This document shows positions 17,861 to 27,973 of a stretch of 64,000 nucleotides of DNA, one piece after another. The notes under the pieces were generated by a model. That model did no database searches and was not told the origin of the DNA. It saw only the letters and a program-made list of their open reading frames with translations. The position numbers and the translations under genes are program-made. The stretch is taken from contig JBEBFY010000001.1 in NCBI GenBank assembly GCA_040081715.1, positions 1-64,000 on the forward strand, given 5' to 3'. Every line of letters begins with the position of its first letter. Within the stretch, counting starts at the first letter, position 1. Origin of the DNA: CANKJK01 sp040081715 (GTDB lineage: Bacteria; Acidobacteriota; Vicinamibacteria; Vicinamibacterales; UBA2999).

Positions 17861-19072
17861 TCAAGCGAACGCCGACACAGCTTCGCTGACGCACCGTCGA
17901 TAGCTCTTCCATGAATGCAGCTCAGCGGCGGCACGCGCGGCGCGCGCCATCTCCGGCAACCGGTCGCGATTTCTTGAAAACCAGCGTAGAGATTCAACGA
18001 GGGCCTCGACATCACCTGCGGGAATCACGTGGCCGGATTCCTCGCTCAGTACATCGGGCCCGGCAGTCGCATTGGTCGCCACCGCTGGCAACCCGCATGC
18101 CATCGCCTCAAGAAGCACTAGGCCGAAGCCTTCGAAGAACGAGGGAAAGACAAACACGCCGGCAGAGCGGTAACGAGACCGCAGGGCCGCCCGCGAGAGG
18201 GGTCCAATCAATCGAACGCCCGGCGGCAGAAGGTGCTGCCTGCCCCCCGCCAATCGCCATGGACCGACAAGCTCCAATTCCGCGTCTTTCAGTCCGGCTG
18301 CCAGCCATGCCTGAAGGAGCACAGGAATTCCCTTCCGGAGTGAGCATTGTCCCGCGTAGATGAAGCGTAACTGGCCCGTGGTCGGCTTTGAAGCAGCCGG
18401 CTGCCAGAAGTCGAGGTCCACGCCGTAGGGGGCCAGCTTGACCTCCTTGTCTACGAACCGATGCACGCTCCTGCGAACGAAGTCAGTCGGCGCAAGGACC
18501 AGGTCGGCGAGCGCCATCTCTTTCCTCTTTTGCACAGGTCGAACGTAATGACTGGATGCGAGCTCGCCTGGGGGTAGCCAGTCGGAATAGGCACGAACGA
18601 GATTAGCGTTGATCTCTTCCCACGCTGGGTAATAGCCAATAGGCATGTCGTAGATGCACGCCAAGTCCCGTCGCTTGGCCTCCTCGAACTGCCAGAGCGA
18701 GCAATCCTCGTACGCGTGGACTGCAGTCACAGACGGCCGACGACATTCCTTGCGCATGGTGCGCATCAGCCAGTCGTTAGCCTCGTACGCGAGCCGCTCC
18801 TCCACCCTCTGGCCGCTCAACAAGCGACGCACCATCCGCACGCCCTCGCGGATGGGCCCCTCCACACGGGGCGCCGACATGAGCGGCGGGAAAGAGCGGC
18901 GTTCCAGCCGCGAGGCAGGCAATGACACTCCGGGAATCCTCTGAAGATACCCAACCTGAGTAGCCGTCGGCATCCAAGGTACGCAGAACGCCTCCAGGCG
19001 AAGCGACTCATAATGCGCCAGGGCAGCCTGGTGCGAGAAAGGGCTCCCGGTTGGATGACCAAAGAGGATCAC
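17861..19072 (-). CDS. Glycosyltransferase, GT4 family (4)
   Basis: The product is a 403-residue GT-B enzyme starting MILFGHPTGSPFSHQAALAHYE. LRFIYAGQCSLRKGIPVLLQAWLAAGL and FPSFFEGFGLVLLEAMACGLPAVATNATAGPDVL form the donor site with E-x7-E. The start overlaps by four bases the 3' end of the decayed glycosyltransferase segment, a relic of the compact operon before that gene was lost. Substrate unknown. Confidence 0.87.
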   Translation of the reverse strand: MILFGHPTGSPFSHQAALAHYESLRLEAFCVPWMPTATQVGYLQRIPGVSLPASRLERRSFPPLMSAPRVEGPIREGVRMVRRLLSGQRVEERLAYEANDWLMRTMRKECRRPSVTAVHAYEDCSLWQFEEAKRRDLACIYDMPIGYYPAWEEINANLVRAYSDWLPPGELASSHYVRPVQKRKEMALADLVLAPTDFVRRSVHRFVDKEVKLAPYGVDLDFWQPAASKPTTGQLRFIYAGQCSLRKGIPVLLQAWLAAGLKDAELELVGPWRLAGGRQHLLPPGVRLIGPLSRAALRSRYRSAGVFVFPSFFEGFGLVLLEAMACGLPAVATNATAGPDVLSEESGHVIPAGDVEALVESLRWFSRNRDRLPEMARAARAAAELHSWKSYRRCVSEAVSAFA

Positions 19073-19700
19073 GTCCGGTGCGTCCTGCAGCTGAGGCGCT
19101 CAAAGAGGTCTACATGTCTAAGAGCCATGCCCAGTGCCGAGTAGGTACCGAGAAGATCACGTCGATCCGATTCGTCATTTCGCTGAACCCCAACCAGGAA
19201 GCCACGCATCGCCGCAATATGCTCAGCTGACTGGTCGTGCCGATACCCGGAGATCAACAGGGTGCCCAAGCCTGGCATTTCCGAAGAACCGTCTGGCCGG
19301 CGAATCGTGCCGTGGTGAGGCCAGAAGCGGCTTTCCCGACAACGCATAGATGAACAGCTCCGATGGCATCTACTCGGTAGACGCCCATAGCGATCGCGCA
19401 CTCGTCCAGATAGACCGGGGACACCGAGACGATACCCGCCGCCCTCGCGGTTACGTGTCGCTCCATCCATCGCGCCAATTGATTCACCACTCTCAGCTTC
19501 AACGTGTGCTGTGTCGTACGACGGGCGGGGCGATCTCGAACCCAGGGATCGTGGTAGTCGAGGACGTAGGGAGTCCCACTTAGCTCGTTCCAGGGGAGCC
19601 CCAGATAAAACAGCGGGAAGTGTGCAGCCGTGATGTACACCAAATCGAATCGCAATGGACGTATCCTCTCAAGAAATCTGCCCTCCGAGAAACCCGGTAC
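19069..19700 (-). pseudogene. Decayed glycosyltransferase remnant
   Basis: Directly after the polymerase stop an open frame reads RFLERIRPLRFDLVYITAAHFPLFY, then GTPYVLDYHDPWVRD and ARAAGIVSVSPVYLDE. This is the middle of a GT4 acceptor domain, without the first 90 or so residues and without a start codon in place. The frame then runs into a stop at 19254, and another frame (to 19069) carries the rest of the interval with no recognisable donor site. I read this as a 5'-deleted, frameshifted gene. Confidence 0.65.
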
Positions 19701-19703
19701 GAT

Positions 19704-21026
19704 TCAGGTCGGATCAAGCGCAGACTTGGCGCGCACCGTGAGCAAGTGCCCCAGGCGCCAGAACAGGATGGCCACGGCATAAGATCCTGCAGCGGTCGCG
19801 GTTGCTTCGACGAATGATCCGCCCACCTGAAGCAGGCCCAAGGCCGGGAGATAGCAGATCAAGAACCGGCCGGCGTCGCCCAGATTCCGGTAGGCCGCCG
19901 CGGAGCGGTCGGCCAATACGAGCAGCAACCCGATAACAAAGAAGCTCCCCACCACGCCGCGCGTACCGAAGCTGACGTACGCCTCCATCACGTGGCCGAT
20001 CCCGACGCTTGTGTCCTCGCCGAAATGCAGTCCGGTGTACTGCGATACCAGGTCGCCGCTGCCGGCGACAATCGGTTTGTCGGGCCAGAGGACCCGCGGG
20101 ATGACTGCGAGCGCTCCCTGGACCAGGGTGTCGCCCTTCGCAAACTCACTGTAGCCCTGCCGGAGGTAGAGGACGGCGCTGCCAACCAGGTAGTTCTGAT
20201 TCAGACGACCACTGACTCGCTCGATGTGCCTAGCGTTGCGCCAGTCGAACCATTCAAAGGACGACACGGCTGCATCCAGCAGCGCCAAGCGGGCCGCCGT
20301 GTTCTCGCCAGTCCATACCGTTTCCCGGATGTCGTCGCGATCGCGCATATAGGTGACGTACACGGACATGCCGAAGTAAGCGGCCACCAGCCCCAAGGCC
20401 ACCGCCTTCCAGCTCCACTGGCGAAAGCTGATGCAGAAGGTGACGACCATCAGCATCGCCGCGTACCCATAGCCCAGGAATCCCTGCGACAGAACGGTCA
20501 TCACGGGCAGCCCCAGCGCCGCTCCCAGCCAAGACCAGAGACGCCAAGTTTTCCCCTCTTGCCATGCGTTCCAGCACTTGAGCGCGATCCCGACCACCAT
20601 CAGCGCCGACCCGCACGAGACGAGCGCCCGGACCGTCGGCAAGCGGCTGCCGGCCGAAAACAGCGCCACATACAGGCTGGCACCACTGACCAGATACATG
20701 TTCACCAACCGCGAGGGTATCCGGGCGTCTGGGCCCACCTCTTCGGTGCCGATGGTCCGGATCTCCTGGCGCGCCGCTACTTCCGCGCCGACCCCCAATG
20801 CCATGATCGCGAAGGTACTCTGCCGCAGCCCTTCGAGGGTGGCATCCAGATCGACTTCCCCATCCCACGGCAGCAGATACAACGCCGGCGCCAGCCAGTG
20901 GAGCGCGGCGAGGCTCAGCAAATACGCGACCAGCAACCCCACGTGTCGGTCCGCACGTGCGTGGCGCCGCACCACTACTACCGCCACAACCAGCCACGCC
21001 ACCACCCATGGCGCCAAACCTGTCAT
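19704..21026 (-). CDS. Wzy-like O-antigen/exopolysaccharide polymerase, multi-pass membrane protein
   Basis: The protein is dominated by about ten to twelve hydrophobic segments. It has a long polar loop (MRDRDDIRETVWTGENTAARLALLDAAVSSFEWFD region, then VIPRVLWPDKPIVAGSGD), the arrangement of Wzy-type polymerases and EpsK/O-antigen ligase relatives. Segments such as SQYTGLHFGEDTSVGIGHVMEAYVSFG recur in O-antigen polymerase-like proteins. ATG 21026 places the first membrane helix (LAPWVVAWLVVAVVVV) at the N-terminus. It is the only polymerase candidate in the cluster; identification is by topology and context. Confidence 0.7.
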   Translation of the reverse strand: MTGLAPWVVAWLVVAVVVVRRHARADRHVGLLVAYLLSLAALHWLAPALYLLPWDGEVDLDATLEGLRQSTFAIMALGVGAEVAARQEIRTIGTEEVGPDARIPSRLVNMYLVSGASLYVALFSAGSRLPTVRALVSCGSALMVVGIALKCWNAWQEGKTWRLWSWLGAALGLPVMTVLSQGFLGYGYAAMLMVVTFCISFRQWSWKAVALGLVAAYFGMSVYVTYMRDRDDIRETVWTGENTAARLALLDAAVSSFEWFDWRNARHIERVSGRLNQNYLVGSAVLYLRQGYSEFAKGDTLVQGALAVIPRVLWPDKPIVAGSGDLVSQYTGLHFGEDTSVGIGHVMEAYVSFGTRGVVGSFFVIGLLLVLADRSAAAYRNLGDAGRFLICYLPALGLLQVGGSFVEATATAAGSYAVAILFWRLGHLLTVRAKSALDPT

Positions 21027-21184
21027 GCCACCAGACCCGCAGGCCTCAGCGCTTCCGCGGACACTGGCCCCCACACACTAATACCCATTTCGATCATTCT
21101 GAATCGGCACAAGAACGGCTTCGAGGGCGGGGAAAGACTAGACCCACAGTCGCATACCTATGAGCTTCTCGGCCGTGCGCAGTA

Positions 21185-22799
21185 GTGACAGACACCCGGT
21201 TCAGACACAAAGTCTGGAGGCATACCAGTTTCGACCACCCTCACGTCGTAACCCGAATTGCGCAGCGTCATGATGCCGCCCGATTGGCGGACGCACCAGC
21301 CAGTGCTTTCGCGACGACATCCAGGAACACCGGCTTTTCCATTTCCCAATTGAACCGCGTCTCGCCCATATACCAGGCGTACGCCAGAGCCCGATCGAGC
21401 ACGGCGGCATCCTCGACCCAGGGGCGCAGTGCAGCTGCCCATGATTCCGGCCGTCCCGGTTCACAGAGCTTCACCGCGGGCCCGAGTCGCTGTGCGAGCC
21501 AAGACTGCCCCTTCGTTCTCGTTGCGAGGACGGCATTTCCCGCCAACAGGTAGGCGAACATCTTGTTCGAGAGTGCAATGTCATTGTTCTCCGACGCAGC
21601 CGGATCCAGCGCCAGGCCGATGTCGTACTCCGCCGAGAGTCTCACCAGGGCATCTGGAGCGGCGGGGCGATGGCTGACAATCCGATCCTGGGACACGCCG
21701 CAGTCGGACGCCAGCCGGCGCAAACGCGCCTCATATCCAACCTGCCAATTTCCTCGCAAGGACAGTTCAAGACCAGGAGCCCGAAGCAGCCCCATTCCAC
21801 GGACGGCGTCCTCAAGTCCACGGTCGGGTCCAATTGTCTGAGAGAACCAGTGCAAGCGGATCATTGGGCGCGACAGCCCGCCACTGCCGACGACACTGCT
21901 CGAACTTGCTCCGGCCGGTCGGCTCTGGGAAACACGTTGAGCACGCTGGCCGGTAGGGGAATTCCGCATGAGTCTCGGTACACCTCCGCGATTGCCGGCG
22001 CAGCAGCGGTGACGGACCCACACTGAGGCAGCATTCGCTGCTCAATGCCCGCAGACAGCGCGCGTTCCTTCTGCTCCTCGGGACGAAACAACTGACCGCT
22101 GTGAAAGTCCTCGGCGTCGAGCGACGCCTGAATCCGATTTGCGTCCGCGAATTTCATCCCACAGCGCTCATCCCAGTAGGGCACGGATGACACGGGTTCG
22201 AACCTCACCTGCTCTGGGTAATAGCTCGGATCTTTCCAGTTGCCACTGCGATCCCACGCAAGCAAGGGCACCCCGCTGGACAACGCTTGCTGATAGGCAA
22301 TGCCCTGTGTTTCGTGCTCGCACAAGAAGATCATCGAGCGAGCACGCTGGAGCAGAACGCCGTATCTGCTCCTCTCGATAGTACCCATACCGGATCACCG
22401 AGACCCGAAGTTGGCGCCGACGGAGTTCGTCCAGCACTCCCCTGGCACGAGGATCCGTTCAACTGGGAGACGGCGCAGCAGAGTGGGATTATCGATGGGA
22501 TGCGAAAACACCGAGGCGCCGAAGAAGATCGGGTTCCTCCACGGCATGGCATCGAGCAAGTGTGGTTTGCCAACGATGCAGACCAGTTCGTTGGGGTGTG
22601 CGCGCGCGTGCCGGAAGTCGTTGACGCGGAAATCGACCCCGAGAAGCGAGAGCCCTGCACGTAGGTTCAAGAACACGCGCTCCTGCCCACCGGGCGTTCG
22701 CCCGCCGCGGACAAGACGGCGAAGGACCTTCCTCGGGTAGCGATCGAACCTAAGAATCCGATCTGGGTCCGGCTCCTTGTAGAACAGGTTCAAGATCAT
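21185..22799 (-). pseudogene. Fused remains of two glycosyltransferase genes
   Basis: From 22799 a good N-terminus reads MILNLFYKEPDPDRILRFD up to RLPVERILVPGE. After an apparent internal deletion, LDELRRRQLRVSVIRYGYYREEQ follows in a second frame. An extra base near 22365 then moves the sequence to a third frame with ARSMIFLCEHETQGIAYQQALSSG and YWDERCGMKF. This runs into a second glycosyltransferase (ASVLNVFPRADRPE), which changes frame again to LHWFSQTIGPDRGLEDAVRGM and ends near 21268. No segment can make a complete enzyme. Confidence 0.75.
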
Positions 22800-22927
22800 G
22801 CGACGGGTGACTCAACCAGAATGTCTCAGCAGACCATCACGTAGAACAACTCGGGGTAACGCCACAGATCACCCCAATCGCTGTAACGATACGACCCACA
22901 TCTGCGGCCGCTGGAGAGAGAGAGGGC

Positions 22928-25165
22928 TCACGACGCGCCAGCGGAACTGTGATACTCGGAGTATTCCTTACGATGGTACGGCGCGTAGTAGTAGGAATGG
23001 CGCTTGATGTTGACACGATTCAGGATGGCGCCCACGAAGCGCGCCTTCGCCGAGGTGAGCTGCTCCACCGCCGCTTCGGCACTCTGACGCGACGTCATGT
23101 CGGCGCCGATGACAAATACGACGCCGCCAGACCCGTGCGCCAGCACTGCCGCATCGGTCACTGCCATCACCGGTGGCGCGTCAACAACAATCCAGTCGAA
23201 GTGCTGCTTGAGCTCGGAGATCAACTGGTCGTACTGCGCCGACCCGAGCAATTCCGCAGGGTTCGGCGGAAGGTGGCCTGCTGCCATCACCGTCAGGTTG
23301 GGGATGCCCGTCGCGTGAAGTGCCACAGGCAACGCCGCGTTTCCCACCAGGACGTTGGAGAGGCCAGGCTCCTGCGGGACACCGAAGACCGCGTGGACCC
23401 GCGGGCGGCGCATGTCTCCGTCGATGATGAGCGTCCGCTGCCCTGTCTGGGCCAGCGCCACGCCGAGATTGCTCGCCACAAGGGTCTTCCCTTCGTGCGG
23501 CCCGGTGCTGGTCACAACCAGCGTCTTCAGGCTGTCGTCCGGTGAGGAGAACACCACGGCGGTGCGCACGCTGCGCATCGCTTCCTCGAAGGCGGCAGGC
23601 ACTCCGGCGTTGCCGAGCAGCGTCCCCGCCCCAGCCTCGCCCTTCTGCGACACTGCCGGCACCATTCCCAGGAACGCCAAACCCAAGCGCCTCAGATCTT
23701 CAGGAGACTTGATGCGGCTGTCGAGACGCTCGACCCCGAAGACCAGGCCAAGTGCAACGACGAGGCCAGCGAGCAGCGCGTTCTGGAGATCGCGCACCGT
23801 GTTTGGCAGGACCGGTGATCTCGGCACCTCAGCCTCATCCACGATCTGGATATTGGTACCCTTAAACTCCCCGGAGACTCCCGACTCATTCGTCCGCTGG
23901 AGAAGATTGTCGTAGAGCTGGCGCGCACTGAGCGCCTCGCGCTGGAGCACCGCGTACTCAATCCCCTGGCGATTCAGGTTGAGTGCTTCATTCTTCTGCG
24001 TTTCGAGCGCCTCCACCAGACTCCGCTCGCGTGCCTGCGCGACGACGAAGTCGCTGCGCACGGACTCAACAACCTTGTCGATCTCTGCCTGGAGCTTCGC
24101 CTCGGCGGTGCGAAGCTGCGTGGTGGCCCTGATCATTTCCGGATGCCGCTCGCCATACCGCTCGGTGAGCTGGGCCTGCTGCTTCTGCAACTCGGCCACC
24201 TCGGTCTTGAGCTGCTGGATGAAGCTGTTGCCCAGAATCGCCGGAAATGCATCGAGCGCCCCCCGACTTCTCCGCAGGCTGGTCACCTGGTTGACCGCCG
24301 CCTCCTTCTCGATCCGCGTCATCTTCGCCTGCGTCACCGCCCCGTTGAGGTCGGCCAACCGCTGCACGGTGACGTTCTGTTTGTCGTCCACCGCCACGGC
24401 CCGGTTGTTCTCGAGATACTGCTGCAGCGCTCGTTCGCTTTGCTCCACCCGCGTTCGTTGTTCCTCGAGCTGCTTCCCGAGAAAATCGTTGGCGACCTTC
24501 GACGATCGAAACCGCAACTCGATACTCTGCTGGATGTACTCCTTTGCCAGCGCATTGACCGTTTGAGTGGCATACGCCGGGTCCGGTGACCTGTACGTCA
24601 AGTTCACCAGAACTGTGTTCCGGACCGGCTCCACGCTGAGCCCGCCGAGGAACGCATCGATCCGCCCACCTTCCTCGGTCGTCTCGTCGGGCGCTGGCGG
24701 CTCGATGGCCCGTGGCGCCCGTACCACGAGGGATGCCATCTCAATGCCACCAGCAAGAAGACGGTCCAGGAGGGCAAGCGGGTTCAAGTTGATGCCGCTC
24801 TCAGGGGAAATACTCTTCGGAACGGACGAGCCGCGCTGGCCCATCGCGGTGAGCGTGCGGCGCGCGAGCGCCCGGCTCCGAAGAATGTTCAACTCCGTCG
24901 GCAGGAAGTCGCCCTCATAGTTCGACTCCTGGTTCAGAGCCGAATCGAGCGAATTGGTCTGCCTGGATTGCCTCTCGATCAGGAGCTGAGTGGTCGTCTC
25001 GTAGACTGGTGTCGTCTTCAGTGAACTGATGGCAAGCCAGAGGAACACCGCCAGGAAACCGGCCAGCGCAATCCACCGGCGTCGGTAGAGCAGCCGCAGG
25101 TAGTCGGCGACGTGAACCTCCCCGCCCCCATGCGGAGACTGGCCCGAACGTTCAGATGTGCCCAT
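22928..25165 (-). CDS. Wzc/GumC-type polysaccharide co-polymerase with tyrosine autokinase domain
   Basis: This inner-membrane protein controls chain length and export with the Wza-like exporter. After VADYLRLLYRRRW comes TM1 (ALAGFLAVFLWLAISSL), then a Wzz domain and long coiled coils (residues about 200-400), then TM2 (LLAGLVVALGLVFGVERL). The cytoplasmic BY-kinase has Walker A GPHEGKTLVASN near residue 557, Walker A' LIIDGDMRRPR and Walker B WIVVDAPPV near 660. The tail after NIKRHS holds six tyrosines, the expected autophosphorylation cluster. It lies 12 bp after the wza-like gene. Confidence 0.93.
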   Translation of the reverse strand: MGTSERSGQSPHGGGEVHVADYLRLLYRRRWIALAGFLAVFLWLAISSLKTTPVYETTTQLLIERQSRQTNSLDSALNQESNYEGDFLPTELNILRSRALARRTLTAMGQRGSSVPKSISPESGINLNPLALLDRLLAGGIEMASLVVRAPRAIEPPAPDETTEEGGRIDAFLGGLSVEPVRNTVLVNLTYRSPDPAYATQTVNALAKEYIQQSIELRFRSSKVANDFLGKQLEEQRTRVEQSERALQQYLENNRAVAVDDKQNVTVQRLADLNGAVTQAKMTRIEKEAAVNQVTSLRRSRGALDAFPAILGNSFIQQLKTEVAELQKQQAQLTERYGERHPEMIRATTQLRTAEAKLQAEIDKVVESVRSDFVVAQARERSLVEALETQKNEALNLNRQGIEYAVLQREALSARQLYDNLLQRTNESGVSGEFKGTNIQIVDEAEVPRSPVLPNTVRDLQNALLAGLVVALGLVFGVERLDSRIKSPEDLRRLGLAFLGMVPAVSQKGEAGAGTLLGNAGVPAAFEEAMRSVRTAVVFSSPDDSLKTLVVTSTGPHEGKTLVASNLGVALAQTGQRTLIIDGDMRRPRVHAVFGVPQEPGLSNVLVGNAALPVALHATGIPNLTVMAAGHLPPNPAELLGSAQYDQLISELKQHFDWIVVDAPPVMAVTDAAVLAHGSGGVVFVIGADMTSRQSAEAAVEQLTSAKARFVGAILNRVNIKRHSYYYAPYHRKEYSEYHSSAGAS

Positions 25166-25177
25166 GGATGAGTTCCT

Positions 25178-26047
25178 TCAGAAGAGGCGTTCCGGCACCA
25201 CGAGCGTGTCGCCCGGTTTCACCGTGTCCGTCAGCTTGATGCTGCTGGTCTTGCTGTCGCCGCCCACGACCCGGATCACCCGGATACGGGACGTGGCGCC
25301 CCGGTCTGTGGCACCGCCTGCGAGCGACAACGCCTGCAGCACGGTCATTCCCGCTTCCGCGGTGTACGCACCGGGGCTGCGGACCTGCCCCGTGATGTAG
25401 ACGACCTCCGCCTTCGCGACGAACACCGTGTCGCCATCGCGCAGGGCGATGTTGTTGCGCAGGAGCCCGCCCGTCTGCAATTCCCGCAAATCGACACGAA
25501 TCACCTCAGCGTTCTGATCCTGGTCTTTTTCGCCAGGCACCGCCGATCGCTGACCGTCATCCGTGGGAAGAATCGGGCCGGCGGTTGACGTGCGCGGGCG
25601 GAGGACGAGCACCTCCCGGGCGGCGGCCACAGTCGTTGACCCGGCACTGGTCAGCGCCTCGATCAGGGTCACGTTGCCAGCGAGCTGGTATGCGCCTGGC
25701 ATCCTGACCTCCCCCATGACGAACACGCGCACACGAGCCGACTGCTCGAGCTCCACCGAGGCCTGGGGACTCTTCAGGAATCCCTCGGACAGCCGCTTGA
25801 CCAGCTGCATCTCGAAGTCACGCGTGGAGAGACCCGCAACAACAATGCGTCCGAGGAGCGGAAACTCGAATGCGCCATCGAGATCGACCGTGAACTTCCC
25901 GGACAACGTCGGCTCGCCGAAGACGGCGATCGTCAGCACGTCGCGAGGAGCGATGACCGGGCTCGCCTGCTGAGCCTGGGCGCCATTGGCGGAGCACACG
26001 GCCAGGCAGAGCACGCATAAGACAACCGCCAGAGACCTACGACCCAT
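25178..26047 (-). CDS. Wza/GumB-type polysaccharide export protein
   Basis: This is an outer-membrane or periplasmic export channel component. A signal peptide (SLAVVLCVLCLAVCSANGAQAQ) is followed by the Poly_export domain: PRDVLTIAVFGEPTLSGKFTVDLDG. Two SLBB domains follow, VFVMGEVRMPGAYQLAGNVTL and VYITGQVRSPGAYTAEAGMTV. No lipobox cysteine is visible, so it may not be a lipoprotein as classic Wza is. ATG 26047 overlaps the upstream barrel gene by 11 bp, which argues against the longer start at 26116. Confidence 0.9.
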   Translation of the reverse strand: MGRRSLAVVLCVLCLAVCSANGAQAQQASPVIAPRDVLTIAVFGEPTLSGKFTVDLDGAFEFPLLGRIVVAGLSTRDFEMQLVKRLSEGFLKSPQASVELEQSARVRVFVMGEVRMPGAYQLAGNVTLIEALTSAGSTTVAAAREVLVLRPRTSTAGPILPTDDGQRSAVPGEKDQDQNAEVIRVDLRELQTGGLLRNNIALRDGDTVFVAKAEVVYITGQVRSPGAYTAEAGMTVLQALSLAGGATDRGATSRIRVIRVVGGDSKTSSIKLTDTVKPGDTLVVPERLF

Positions 26048-27263
26048 ACGTGAAGGAGCCTCCCATGCGCCAGCCATCGAAATTGCTCTCGCTGACTGGT
26101 GACTGACGCGATGCATGAGTCACATCGACACCCAGGCGGCTGGCGGCACCAAGGCGACGCCCCGCTCCGAATCCATAGACGGCGGCGCGGTCAATACGGC
26201 GTGACGTCAGCACCCCCGGCGTCACACGGCTCCGGTAGACCAGCGTGTCGGCACCGAACCGGGCCTGCACGTCCCAGCCACGCCCCAGCGCTTCGGTGAC
26301 GGTCAGCGCCGCCCCCTGGATCACATAGTACGGCGTGTCCGGTTCAAAGGAGTAGTCGATCCCGCGGTTCCCGGTGAGACCGAATCGGGTGCGCAGCCTG
26401 AAGGTGTACGCGACCGAGAATGTGCCGGTGACCCCCTGGAAATCGGGCAGGGTCTTGTCGAAGACACGCACGTGCCTATAGCCGACGGACACGACCCCCG
26501 AGATCAGGGCTGATGGCTTCAACTCAAAACCTGGCAACAGCCCGATGCTGTCGTTGTTTCGGATCGGCTGGAACTGAAAGCGGTCGCTGTTAATGTCTGT
26601 CGTCAGGACAAACGTCGTGAGTGGCGTCAGAGCCATCCGCATGGCCACGCTGCCTCGGCGCGTCCGCTGGTTCAGCTCCGTTGCCAGATTCACGCCGTCG
26701 AACTGCTCGTCCGCGTACCCGCGTTGGCTGAGGCGGCCGTCGATCCTCAGCTCCACGCGCGGCCCGACCCGAACGTCGGCTCCAACACCAAACGCCTTGT
26801 CGGTTCGCCGCACGCGATCGTTGATTTCCAGGTTGGGGCGCTCGCGGACGCGGTCGTACGAAGCGCTGACGCGCGGGCTCACGCGGTTCGACAGCAGAGC
26901 GAACTGCCCCTGCTGTCGGATGTCGCGCGTGCGCGACGCCGTCGTCTCCCGAAAGTACGAGAAGCCGACTGCCGTTCTGGCGGTGATCCGCGCGCGGCCG
27001 ATTCTCATCGATGACGCCACCCCGGGTGAGATACGGGCGGTGAAGTCGCGCTGGGGATTCGCCGCGGTCGCGAGCACGTTGGTGTCGATGCCGATATCCG
27101 AGACCGTCACGAACGGGTCCAGTCCGAGCGGTCCCAGGCGAATTCTTGGCGGCGGCAGTTCAGCACCGACCGCCTGAGCCCTTACGGCCGAAGGGACGGC
27201 CACGGCACACAAGAGGACCAGACCACTCAGGATACGCACAGGGAAGAGCGAAAGAGGATGCAT
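26037..27263 (-). CDS. Outer-membrane beta-barrel protein of the polysaccharide cluster
   Basis: A signal peptide (ILSGLVLLCAVAVPSAVRAQA) precedes about 350 residues of alternating-polarity strands, e.g. ARITARTAVGFSYFRE, SPRVSASYDRVRERPNL and RFGLTGNRGIDYSFEPD. Barrels of this kind commonly sit next to wza/wzc genes in exopolysaccharide clusters and may form or gate the outer-membrane exit pore. ATG 27263 starts at MHPLSLFP. The C-terminus FTYGS lacks the usual terminal phenylalanine. Function is inferred from context. Confidence 0.72.
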   Translation of the reverse strand: MHPLSLFPVRILSGLVLLCAVAVPSAVRAQAVGAELPPPRIRLGPLGLDPFVTVSDIGIDTNVLATAANPQRDFTARISPGVASSMRIGRARITARTAVGFSYFRETTASRTRDIRQQGQFALLSNRVSPRVSASYDRVRERPNLEINDRVRRTDKAFGVGADVRVGPRVELRIDGRLSQRGYADEQFDGVNLATELNQRTRRGSVAMRMALTPLTTFVLTTDINSDRFQFQPIRNNDSIGLLPGFELKPSALISGVVSVGYRHVRVFDKTLPDFQGVTGTFSVAYTFRLRTRFGLTGNRGIDYSFEPDTPYYVIQGAALTVTEALGRGWDVQARFGADTLVYRSRVTPGVLTSRRIDRAAVYGFGAGRRLGAASRLGVDVTHASRQSPVSESNFDGWRMGGSFTYGS

Positions 27264-27413
27264 GGACCGGCGGGGTCGCCGGCTGGAGAGGGAACCCGTG
27301 GAGAAAAACTGGTAATTCAGGTTACCTGACGAGCCCGGCATCCCGACATCCTGGCACGCGCCGACTCACGAGCGCCCCAGCGGAACGGTCGGGCCAGGCC
27401 CGCAGACTATCTT

Positions 27414-27857
27414 CTAATTGCTTGCGCTCCGCAGCGAGAAGGCAAGCGCTGCTGCACCGCCGCCCGCACCCGCCAGCGCTCCAATCCAGAGAGCGGCAGG
27501 TTTCTTGCTGCACGAAATGACCACATCGGTCTTGCTTGCTGCCGCCCGGCTCCCGGCGCCGAGCGAGTACGGCCCTTCGCTGCAGACCACTCGGTTGCGG
27601 TTCGTATCATGCAGGACGACCAGGAACCGACCGGGCAGCATCAGCCCTGAAATCGAGAACTGACCGTTCGCATCGAGTGCCGCTCGATTGACGACCTGCT
27701 GAGTGTCCGCGCTCTGAATGCGCACTTCGTAGTTCGACCCGACCGTGTTCGAACGTCCGGCGATGGTTCCACTGTCCTGAGCGGCGGCGCCCGTCGTCAA
27801 GGGACCAAGAACAACCGTGAAACTCAGCACCGCTGTCAGAATGCGTCGCATCGCCAT
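27414..27857 (-). CDS. Small secreted protein with carboxypeptidase-regulatory-like fold
   Basis: The product starts MAMRRILTAVLSFTVVLGPLTTGAAAQ, a clear signal peptide. A short beta-sandwich-like region follows (VRIQSADTQQVVNRAALDANGQFSISGLMLPGRFLVVLHD), as in CarboxypepD_reg/SdrD-B domains. The C-terminal segment AALWIGALAGAGGGAAALAFSL is hydrophobic and Gly/Ala-rich and may anchor it. A start at 27950 would lie on the promoter -10 box, so ATG 27857 is preferred. It is the first gene behind the cluster promoter. Confidence 0.72.
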   Translation of the reverse strand: MAMRRILTAVLSFTVVLGPLTTGAAAQDSGTIAGRSNTVGSNYEVRIQSADTQQVVNRAALDANGQFSISGLMLPGRFLVVLHDTNRNRVVCSEGPYSLGAGSRAAASKTDVVISCSKKPAALWIGALAGAGGGAAALAFSLRSASN

Positions 27858-27939
27858 AATATCACCCCAAAAATCCTGAGCGCCCGCGCTGTGAGCGAGT
27901 CCTCGGTTCGGTACCCAGGAGAACCTAACTTGGTCTGCA

Positions 27940-27968
27940 TTGTCAGACAATCCGGAATGCCTGTCAAC
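27940..27968 (-). promoter_or_regulatory. Sigma-70-type promoter for the polysaccharide operon
   Basis: On the minus strand TTGACA (27968-27963) and GACAAT (27945-27940) are separated by exactly 17 bp. This is a perfect -35 box and a four-of-six -10 box with optimal spacing. Transcription would begin near 27933 and give a leader of about 75 nt before ATG 27857. It is the best promoter I found at the head of the minus-strand cluster. Confidence 0.6.
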
Positions 27969-27973
27969 CCCGC

